In this document: positions 1 to 4,875 of the stretch, piece after piece
Position numbering within the stretch: the first letter of the stretch is position 1
Layout of the letters: every line of letters starts with the position of its first letter
Source of the DNA: Spirochaetaceae bacterium
Lineage (GTDB): Bacteria > Spirochaetota > Spirochaetia > SZUA-6 > Fen-1364
Assembly: GCA_003154555.1 (NCBI GenBank)
Contig: PMDT01000179.1
Span: forward strand, 1-5,444
Length of the DNA stretch: 5,444 bases
Reading direction: 5' to 3'
Position numbers and translations under genes: made by a program
The notes under the pieces: model-generated
What the model was told of the DNA's origin: nothing
What the model saw: only the letters and a program-made list of their open reading frames with translations
Databases searched by the model: none

Positions 1-242
1 TCCTCATCGACAATACGAGCATGTCACGCGAATCCCGCAAGCACTATCTCGCCATCGCCCACCAGACCCAGAAGAGCATCGGCGTTATCTTCCTCGATAC
101 TCCTGTTTCGCGCTGCCTCGAGCGCAACCGGTCCCGCCCGGACTCCATCCCCGAGAGGGTCATCTCCAACCTCGCGGCCGAGAAGGAGCTGCCCGAGATC
201 GCGGAAGGCTACAAGGACGTCCTTGTCATTGACTCCTATTGA
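1..242 (+). CDS. P-loop kinase-like ATPase, C-terminal part (5' end outside window)
   Basis: The reading frame is open from base 3 to the TGA at 240-242; the ATG at 21 is internal, since the frame continues upstream with residues LIDNTS. What is visible resembles the C-terminal half of small P-loop kinases of the AAA_33 / polynucleotide-kinase / KTI12-like type: a D-N-T-x-x-S-R-E-S-R-K segment, a beta strand plus turn (GVIFLDTP), a C-L-E-R-N-R-S-R lid-like stretch rich in Arg, an I-P-E-R-V-I motif, and a closing E-L-P-E-I-A-E-G followed by a strand VLVID. Such enzymes phosphorylate RNA ends, nucleosides, tRNA-bound serine or other small substrates; the substrate here cannot be told. The Walker A loop would lie upstream of the window, so activity cannot be judged. 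The stop lies 22 nt before the argA start, same strand, so the two are probably co-transcribed. Family level is fairly likely; function is open. Confidence 0.68.
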   Translation, partial: LIDNTSMSRESRKHYLAIAHQTQKSIGVIFLDTPVSRCLERNRSRPDSIPERVISNLAAEKELPEIAEGYKDVLVIDSY

Positions 243-246
243 ACCG

Positions 247-264
247 GCGGGATACCCTTCCCGC
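247..264 (+). promoter_or_regulatory. Perfect 6-bp inverted repeat abutting the argA start codon
   Basis: GCGGGA (247-252) and TCCCGC (259-264) are exact reverse complements around a 6-nt loop. The right arm ends at the base before the ATG at 265. In RNA this would be a GC-rich hairpin covering the only purine-rich (SD-like) stretch before that ATG and lying just behind the stop of the upstream gene (240-242). A ribosome finishing the upstream gene would reach into the left arm and could open it, so this is a plausible translational-coupling device. If the real start is the TTG at 223, the hairpin lies inside the coding region and means less. Confidence 0.4.
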
Positions 265-1593
265 ATGGAGCAGGACCGTCTTCGCGAGCACGTCGACACC
301 ATCCGCGAGGTCTTCAGCTACATCAAGCAGTTCAGCGGCACGACATTCGTCGTGAAGATCGACGACGTCGTGATGAACGATCCCCTCTTCTCCGTGCTCG
401 TGAAGGATCTCGCGCTCCTCCATGAGGCCGGTATCCGGATCATCATCGCGCCCAGCGCCAAGGAGCGTATCGACGAGGTCCTGGCGAAATACGAGGTGCC
501 CTACACGGTGATCAAGGGCGTGCGCGTGACCAGCGACGAGGCCATTCCGTTCATCAAGATGGCGGCTTTCGACTCCTCCAACAGGGTGATGACGATGCTG
601 TCGGCGAACGGGATTACCGCGGTCATCGGCAACTGGGTGCGGGCGCGCGGCATCGGGGTCATCGATGGTGTGGACTTCCAGAGCGCCGGGGTCGTGGAGA
701 GCGTGCGCGTCGAATCCGTGCGCGAGATGCTGGAGGACGGCGTGGTCCCCATACTCCCCTGCATCGGGTGGAGCTCGGTGGGAAAACCCTACAACATCTC
801 CTCCAATGAGCTGGCGGTGGTCGTGGCGACGACGCTTGGCGCGGAGAAGCTCATCTTCGTCACCGCGCGCCCCGGGTACGAGGCGACATCTTTTGTCGTG
901 CCCGAAACGGTGCCGGTTGCTCCGGGCGGACGCCTGGCGAATTTCAGCCTCGCGGACCTCGACGTCTTTTTCGCCGCGAATCCCGGTCGGGAGCTCGACC
1001 TGGAGCTTCTCCACCGGGCGCGACGCGCCTGCGCCGGGGGCGTGGCGCGCGTCCACATCCTGGACGGCCGGGAAGAAGGGGTCATGCTGAAGGAGACATT
1101 CTCCAACCTCGGGTCCGGCACCATGGTGTATTCCAACCGCTACGGCGGCATCCGGCCCATGACGGCGAACGACATCTCCGACGTCCTGCGCATCATGAAG
1201 CCCTTCGTGGACACCGGCATCCTCGTGACGCGCACCGAGGCGCAGCTGGAAGAAACGCTTGCCGATTTCATCGTCTTCGACGTCGACGACTCGGTGCACG
1301 CCTGCGCCGCGCTGCACGAGTTCCCCGAAGGGCTCGCGGAGATCGCCGGCATCGCCGTGGACGAGCATTTCCTCCACCTCGGCGTCGGGCCGAAGCTCGT
1401 GGATTTCCTGTGCGAACGGGCGCGCCAGAAGGGACTGCGCGCCGTCTTCGCGCTCACGACGCAGACATCGGACTGGTTCCGGAAGCTGGGTTTTGCGGAG
1501 GCAGATCCCGCCGCATTACCGGAGAAAAAGCGCCTGGCCTACAATCTCCAGAGAAAATCGCGTGTGTTTCTGAAGAATCTCGGGAGCACCTGA
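265..1593 (+). CDS. argA: Amino-acid N-acetyltransferase (N-acetylglutamate synthase), ArgA type
   Basis: The predicted enzyme transfers acetyl from acetyl-CoA to glutamate, the first step of arginine synthesis, in the cytoplasm. From the ATG at 265 it is 442 aa, close to E. coli ArgA (443 aa as I recall). Residues about 20-285 form an amino-acid-kinase (AAK) fold, with LLHEAGIRIIIAP and YNISSNELA (176-184; E. coli ArgA has a similar FNLTSEEIA). Residues 295-440 form a GNAT domain closely following ArgA: GIRPMTANDI, TGILVTRTEAQLE, CAALHEFPE, ALTTQTSDWFRKLGF, LPEKKRLAYNLQRKS. The AAK half has lost the glycines of the kinase family: K31-I-D-D replaces K-x-G-G and PSAKERI replaces P-G-A. This fits a non-catalytic, possibly arginine-binding role. 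A TTG at 223 is an alternative start with a good AAGGA (213-217) site, overlapping the upstream gene by 20 nt; I prefer 265 for codon type and length match. It converges with the next gene, whose stop lies 11 bp away. Confidence 0.9.
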   Translation: MEQDRLREHVDTIREVFSYIKQFSGTTFVVKIDDVVMNDPLFSVLVKDLALLHEAGIRIIIAPSAKERIDEVLAKYEVPYTVIKGVRVTSDEAIPFIKMAAFDSSNRVMTMLSANGITAVIGNWVRARGIGVIDGVDFQSAGVVESVRVESVREMLEDGVVPILPCIGWSSVGKPYNISSNELAVVVATTLGAEKLIFVTARPGYEATSFVVPETVPVAPGGRLANFSLADLDVFFAANPGRELDLELLHRARRACAGGVARVHILDGREEGVMLKETFSNLGSGTMVYSNRYGGIRPMTANDISDVLRIMKPFVDTGILVTRTEAQLEETLADFIVFDVDDSVHACAALHEFPEGLAEIAGIAVDEHFLHLGVGPKLVDFLCERARQKGLRAVFALTTQTSDWFRKLGFAEADPAALPEKKRLAYNLQRKSRVFLKNLGST

Positions 1594-1604
1594 GTCGCGC
1601 GGGT

Positions 1605-3872
1605 CTACTGGACGCCCTTGAAGGCAAAAAACTCCTTGTACTGGAGGTCTTCGATAAGGGTGTGCTTGATGAGCCAGTCCTTGAGATAGTCAACGATGGT
1701 CTCCGAACGCGGCCGCACGCGTCTTTCTCCCGCCCTCACGAATGCCGTCAGGCGCTCCAGGAGCGCTGCGTGCTCGCGACGCTGGATGGAAAGCCGGGGA
1801 TAGTCGTTGCTTTCCATGTATGATTCCTCGGTGGAGAAGTGCACGCGGGTGAAGCTCAGGAGCGCTTCTTTCTGCTCGTCGTGACCCTGGATCAGCCCGC
1901 TCTCTCCAATTGCCTCCGAAAGCGTGTTCACGAGCACGAAAAGAGCCCGGTGCTGATCGTCGAGCTCCTTCACGCCGACAAGGAAGGATTCAGACCAGTC
2001 GAAGCGGAAGCCGGCGCGGAAGCTGCGCAGCCGGCGCTCGAATGCTTCCAGGAGATCCCACTGCACGACCGGTATGTCGGAGAGGACAGCGGCGGGGATG
2101 GCATAGAACGCAGAATCCACCGCGGCACACGCGCTGCAGAGGCTCGGGGCCGCGTTGGCGACGCGCTCTTCCCCCCAGAAGCCGCCGGGCCCGATTGTCT
2201 CGATGAGGTGAGCCCCCATGGCGATGTCCACTTCGCCTTCCGCGAGAATGAGGAGCTCCGGGGATACAGCAGGGAGTGCCGTCTCGCCTCGCGCAAGCAG
2301 GCGCTTCTCCATCGATGCCGCGATTGCCTCGCGGACGGTCTGCAGGCGGACGGTATCGAAGAGCGGACAGCGGCCGAGTGCAACGATCGCAGCACCTTTC
2401 CCGGCAACGGCGTCCGCGTGCGCCGCTTTTTCCACGGGCGGCAGCGGCCCGGGGAGCAGCACGTCAAGGTCGCCGAATGAAACGGTTGCTGTCGCTCTTC
2501 CCGGGATGCCGGTGCCCGGCGAAACGCCATGGCTCAGGAGCAGGCGCGCGGAACGGTCCTTTGCGAAATCCCCGGCATTGCCGTGAATGAGGCCTCCCCC
2601 GACGTCGATCTTTTTCACGTCCGCCGGATCGCCCATGGCCTCCAGAAAAACTGCTTTGCTGACCGCCGAGAGCGCCGGCCCGTTGGGTCCGGGTGCGGAC
2701 AGCTTCTCCAGCACGTCGAAGGACGGGATGTCGGCGAGGTGGGCATAGACCTTGCGCCCGTTGCCCGTGCCTGCCCGGAAGAAAAAGATCGTGGTCTCCA
2801 CGGGGTGCGGAGAATAGACGGGTTTCGCCTCGACGCCGTTCACAGGGTTCCAGGCGCCGGGAACCAGGTCGTGCACGTCGAAGAACTGGTGGAACCGGTT
2901 TTCATCGATGCGCATGAGCGCGGCGAGCTTCTTCTGGACGCTGGCGCGCACCCAGGGAACCGCGTAATAGGCCAGCCGCCGTTCCGAACGCACAAGGGAC
3001 GTGAGGCCCGCGAAGTGATCGTCATGCGCGTGGGTGTGGAATATGCCCTGCACGTCCGCGGGCCCGATGCCGAGCGCTTCCAGGGACTTCGTGATGTTCG
3101 GGCCGGCGTCCACGAGATACAGCTTCCCATCCACGCACAGCATGCTTCCCATGCAGGGCCGCCGAATGTCCCAGCCGTCACCCTCACCCAGGTGGACAAT
3201 CGCGAACCGATCGCGGGGCAGCGGACGCGACGGCAGCGTGTAGGGCGGCTGGTACTCCTCATCCGCGCCCAGGGAGAGGTTCACCTCGACGGACTGTCCG
3301 GCGTGCAGGAACTCGTAGCGATTGAAGCCCTTGCGATGCACGACCACGCCAGGGGCAAGACCCACGGCATCCGCATCGAGTGCGCGCGTTTCGACAAGCT
3401 CCGCCGTGTCCTTGATCCTGCCGAAGCCGAACCACTTCTTCACGGCCATCATTTCGCGCGCCTCGTCGGGGGAAACACCGCACGCCGCGAGCTCTTCTTC
3501 CGACGCCAGCCCGTAATTACCCCGGAAGACGTACGCCGCCTGCGAGCGCACCTGGTCGCCGAGTCCGATCAGGAGCGGTTTGCGTCCCGTGTTCCCGGGG
3601 TGGCCGGGAATGATCATGCCCTGCCGGTAGAACATCTGCAGAAGCACGAACTCCGACAGATTCGCAAAGCTGCCTTTTTGTATGGGGGTGTCGGAGAGCA
3701 GGATCGCATTGGGCCCGGTTTCATAGGCCACGCCGTCACGCTTGATCGGCGCAATGAAGCCGCGCTTGATGAGGTGTTTGACGGTGTCCGCGGGACAGCC
3801 GCAGAGGATGCGCAGATCCGCCTCGGGGATATCGACCCAGAATATTCCGTTGGCGACTTTTTGTATCTTCAT
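1605..3872 (-). CDS. MBL-fold metallo-hydrolase fused to cyclic-nucleotide-binding-like and hemerythrin domains
   Basis: 755 aa, no signal peptide or membrane segment seen, so probably cytoplasmic. Domains in order: 1-220, unnamed N-terminal region with a C24-G-C26 pair and conserved-looking GCPADTVKHL; 222-470, metallo-beta-lactamase fold with a clear H281-A-H283-D-D285-H286 metal site, further candidate ligands H356, D381 and H430 or H448, and the leading strands LCVDGKLYLVDAGPN; about 500-615, a weak cNMP-binding beta-roll (PLF at 503, LILAEGEVDI, then GPGGFWGEE at 561-569) lacking the Arg of the usual phosphate-binding cassette; 625-752, bacteriohemerythrin domain (H641, H678xxxE682, H701, H737xxxxD742). 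The expected His at 697 is Gln. MBL enzymes hydrolyse phosphoesters, thioesters or lactams; hemerythrin binds O2 or NO through diiron. I infer a ligand- or oxygen-controlled hydrolase, perhaps a cyclic-nucleotide phosphodiesterase; the substrate is not shown. AGGAG (3887-3891) precedes the ATG by 14 nt. Domains: MBL and hemerythrin firm, cNBD moderate. Confidence 0.88.
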   Translation of the reverse strand: MKIQKVANGIFWVDIPEADLRILCGCPADTVKHLIKRGFIAPIKRDGVAYETGPNAILLSDTPIQKGSFANLSEFVLLQMFYRQGMIIPGHPGNTGRKPLLIGLGDQVRSQAAYVFRGNYGLASEEELAACGVSPDEAREMMAVKKWFGFGRIKDTAELVETRALDADAVGLAPGVVVHRKGFNRYEFLHAGQSVEVNLSLGADEEYQPPYTLPSRPLPRDRFAIVHLGEGDGWDIRRPCMGSMLCVDGKLYLVDAGPNITKSLEALGIGPADVQGIFHTHAHDDHFAGLTSLVRSERRLAYYAVPWVRASVQKKLAALMRIDENRFHQFFDVHDLVPGAWNPVNGVEAKPVYSPHPVETTIFFFRAGTGNGRKVYAHLADIPSFDVLEKLSAPGPNGPALSAVSKAVFLEAMGDPADVKKIDVGGGLIHGNAGDFAKDRSARLLLSHGVSPGTGIPGRATATVSFGDLDVLLPGPLPPVEKAAHADAVAGKGAAIVALGRCPLFDTVRLQTVREAIAASMEKRLLARGETALPAVSPELLILAEGEVDIAMGAHLIETIGPGGFWGEERVANAAPSLCSACAAVDSAFYAIPAAVLSDIPVVQWDLLEAFERRLRSFRAGFRFDWSESFLVGVKELDDQHRALFVLVNTLSEAIGESGLIQGHDEQKEALLSFTRVHFSTEESYMESNDYPRLSIQRREHAALLERLTAFVRAGERRVRPRSETIVDYLKDWLIKHTLIEDLQYKEFFAFKGVQ

Positions 3873-3897
3873 TGCGGCGAAAACAGCTCCTGTTCAC

Positions 3898-3903
3898 TAT
3901 TAT
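3898..3903 (+). promoter_or_regulatory. Possible -10 element (TATTAT) of the divergent transporter/ferritin-like operon
   Basis: TATTAT on the plus strand matches the -10 consensus at five of six positions and is almost superimposed on the TATAAT of the opposite promoter (3899-3904). No good -35 is seen 16-18 nt upstream, so this would need activation or an alternative sigma factor, or it is only the mirror image of the other -10. If both are used, polymerase could occupy only one at a time. Confidence 0.25.
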
Positions 3904-3926
3904 ACGCCAAATGTGGCAATCTTCAA
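3899..3926 (-). promoter_or_regulatory. Sigma70-like promoter for the MBL/hemerythrin gene
   Basis: On the minus strand a -35-like TTGAAG (3926-3921) is followed after 16 nt by a perfect TATAAT (3904-3899). Initiation about 6-7 nt downstream (near 3893) would give a leader of only about 20 nt, with AGGAG (3891-3887) at or very near the mRNA 5' end and 14 nt before the ATG (3872). The exact -10 in an otherwise GC-rich region makes this convincing, though the close fit of start site and Shine-Dalgarno is unusual. Confidence 0.6.
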
Positions 3927-3931
3927 TCGAA

Positions 3932-3958
3932 GCGGGAGAATTGCGGGAGAAGCGGGAG
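3932..3958 (+). repeat. Three direct copies of GCGGGAG in the divergent intergenic region
   Basis: Exact 7-mers GCGGGAG start at 3932, 3943 and 3952, with 11 and 9 nt between starts. The third copy contains the Shine-Dalgarno sequence of the transporter gene (GGGAGGT, 3954-3960). The array lies just upstream of the -35 of the minus-strand promoter. It could be a regulator site or extra SD-like sequences in the leader; it could also be chance in purine-rich DNA. Confidence 0.45.
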
Positions 3959-3966
3959 GTGCCGAC

Positions 3967-4251
3967 GTGGGGTTCAATCTGCAGGTTTTCGGTTCTGCAT
4001 TTGTCATGATCTTTCTTGCCGAGCTCGGCGACAAGACACAGATCTCCACATTCGCCTTTGCCTCGGAAACACGGTCAGTCCTCTCGGTTTTCCTCGGCGC
4101 GGCGCTCGCCCTGGTCTGCACGACTTTTCTCGGAGTCGTGCTGGGGACCGCCGTCGGCAGGTTCGTTCCCGAGCGGATCATGAAGTTCGTGGCAGCGGCC
4201 GTTTTCCTGGGCTTTGGGGCATGGACCCTTGCCCAGGCGATCAGGGGTTGA
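3967..4251 (+). CDS. Half-size UPF0016/TMEM165-GDT1 family cation transporter subunit
   Basis: 94 aa inner-membrane protein. The GTG at 3967 is chosen because GGGAGGT (3954-3960) sits 6 nt upstream and the frame before it shows no family sequence. It carries the signature E19-L-G-D-K-T24 (family motif E-x-G-D-K/R-T/S) at the end of the first hydrophobic helix (about 5-20), a second long hydrophobic stretch (about 38-63) and a third (71-92). Family members exchange Mn2+ or Ca2+, probably against H+, with acidic motif residues binding the cation. Full-length members have two such repeats in about 200 aa; this protein has one, so it should act as a homodimer, or as a heterodimer with a second half encoded elsewhere: no partner is next to it. 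Its stop is 2 nt from the next start, so the two are surely one operon. Mn2+ export or homeostasis is inferred from the family, not shown here. Confidence 0.87.
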   Translation: MGFNLQVFGSAFVMIFLAELGDKTQISTFAFASETRSVLSVFLGAALALVCTTFLGVVLGTAVGRFVPERIMKFVAAAVFLGFGAWTLAQAIRG

Positions 4252-4253
4252 CC

Positions 4254-4727
4254 GTGACGGGAATCATCAGGCGCTGGATACTCTCCCGCGTGCTTGGAAG
4301 CGCGCTGGCCTTCGAGGGTGAGGCGATCGACGCCTATCGTGACATGCAGGAGAGGATGAAAAGAACCGGGGGAGCCTGCGACGAATCCCTGGAGGGCGGC
4401 ATCTGCCATCTCCTGGAGGAAGATGAGATGCATCGCCGGGCGCTCATCGAAGCCGCGAATGGCAGGCTGGCGGAGGAAGAGCTTGAGAAGATGCTGAGCG
4501 GTCACCCGTACAAAGGGCCGGTCGTCCTGCGCCCGCTGCACGGCGAAGAGCTCGAGCGCTGGCGCGTGGATCTCGAGCGCGCGCTTGATCAGGAGCAGAA
4601 GACCTGGATATTCTACGGGAACCTCCAGCGGATGAGCAAGATTCCGGTCGTCAGGAAGGCCTTCGCCGTCCTGGCGAATATGGAAAAGGAGCACGTGCAG
4701 ATCCTCCGCACGCTCCTGGGCCTGTGA
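4254..4727 (+). CDS. Ferritin-like (rubrerythrin-type) four-helix protein
   Basis: 157 aa, soluble, almost wholly helical. The GTG at 4254 is preferred: AGGGG (4243-4247) lies 6 nt upstream inside the end of the preceding gene, and the stop of that gene (4249-4251) is 2 nt away, a typical coupled arrangement. The protein shows the internal two-fold pattern of ferritin-like diiron proteins: helix 1 with E21 and Y28 (AFEGEAIDAY), helix 2 ending EEDEMH (55-60), helix 3 with E114 and Y121 (DQEQKTWIFY), helix 4 with E144-K-E-H147. In family terms that is E ... ExxH ... E ... ExxH, except that position 57 is Asp, giving D57xxH60. There is no C-terminal rubredoxin domain, so it is not a full rubrerythrin. 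Likely roles are iron oxidation, peroxide reduction or another diiron oxidase activity. Co-transcription with a Mn/Ca transporter and divergence from a hemerythrin protein support a metal or oxidative-stress setting; the exact substrate is unknown. Confidence 0.75.
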   Translation: MTGIIRRWILSRVLGSALAFEGEAIDAYRDMQERMKRTGGACDESLEGGICHLLEEDEMHRRALIEAANGRLAEEELEKMLSGHPYKGPVVLRPLHGEELERWRVDLERALDQEQKTWIFYGNLQRMSKIPVVRKAFAVLANMEKEHVQILRTLLGL

Positions 4728-4751
4728 AGGAGCGGGTCGCGCGCGCTTTTT
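4727..4751 (+). terminator. Possible intrinsic terminator after the ferritin-like gene
   Basis: AAGGAGCG (4727-4734) can pair with CGCTTTTT (4744-4751) through 8 pairs, two of them G-U, around a 9-nt loop, ending in a run of five T. The T run is partly inside the stem and the stem overlaps the stop codon, so this is only a moderate candidate. It is well placed to separate the transporter/ferritin-like operon from the gene that follows. Confidence 0.35.
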
Positions 4752-4772
4752 CGTCGGCCTTTCGGCTATCCC

Positions 4773-4801
4773 TTCCGCGTTTGCGCGGAGTTGGCCTCCG
4801 C
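4773..4801 (+). other. Two overlapping, mutually exclusive inverted repeats
   Basis: CCGCG (4775-4779) pairs with CGCGG (4784-4788) around a TTTG loop, extendable by T-A and T-G pairs. GCGGAG (4785-4790) pairs with CTCCGC (4796-4801) around TTGGC. The middle segment is shared, so only one hairpin can form at a time. No T run follows either. They lie upstream of the predicted promoter at 4816, so they would be in read-through RNA from the operon before, if transcribed at all. Confidence 0.35.
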
Positions 4802-4815
4802 CTCCTTGCCTTCGC

Positions 4816-4844
4816 TTGACACCACCACCCGGTACAACTATCCT
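4816..4844 (+). promoter_or_regulatory. Sigma70-like promoter for the HATPase gene
   Basis: A perfect TTGACA (4816-4821), a 17-nt spacer and TATCCT (4839-4844, four of six matches). Predicted initiation is near 4850-4852, giving a leader of about 25 nt before the ATG at 4876. The exact -35 and ideal spacing make this a good candidate and argue that the downstream gene is its own transcription unit. Confidence 0.55.
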
Positions 4845-4863
4845 TTTCTGTACAAGGAAAAGG
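4842..4863 (+). promoter_or_regulatory. 7-bp dyad over the predicted transcription start
   Basis: CCTTTTC (4842-4848) and GAAAAGG (4857-4863) are exact reverse complements around an 8-nt centre that contains the palindrome TGTACA. The dyad begins inside the -10 and spans the predicted start site, the usual place for a repressor operator. An RNA role is less likely because the left arm would be mostly outside the transcript. Confidence 0.4.
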
Positions 4864-4875
4864 CACGGGGGCCGA

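Noticed and set aside
226..1377. 383-codon open frame on the minus strand opposite argA
   Set aside because: It is an antisense shadow of a GC-rich gene; its translation is rich in His, Asp and Arg with no recognisable fold, while the plus strand has a clear ArgA.
1579..1594. Hairpin CTCGGG-AGCA-CCTGAG over the argA stop, as a terminator between the convergent genes
   Set aside because: The stem is short with one G-U pair and has no T run on either strand. The 11-bp gap leaves no other terminator, so termination there is probably factor-dependent or within the opposite gene.
1839..2480. 213-codon plus-strand frame
   Set aside because: It is antisense to the cNBD-like and hemerythrin domains, of unusual composition, and without family resemblance.
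3742..3966. N-terminal extension of the transporter frame up to an ATG at 3742
   Set aside because: It would overlap the divergent gene by about 130 bp and has no family sequence; the GTG at 3967 has an ideal Shine-Dalgarno site and gives the expected half-size protein.
2529..4727. 732-codon open frame on the plus strand running through the antisense of the MBL gene into the ferritin-like gene
   Set aside because: Only its last 157 codons (from 4254) look like protein. The earlier part is opposite a clearly coding strand and then crosses the transporter gene in another frame.
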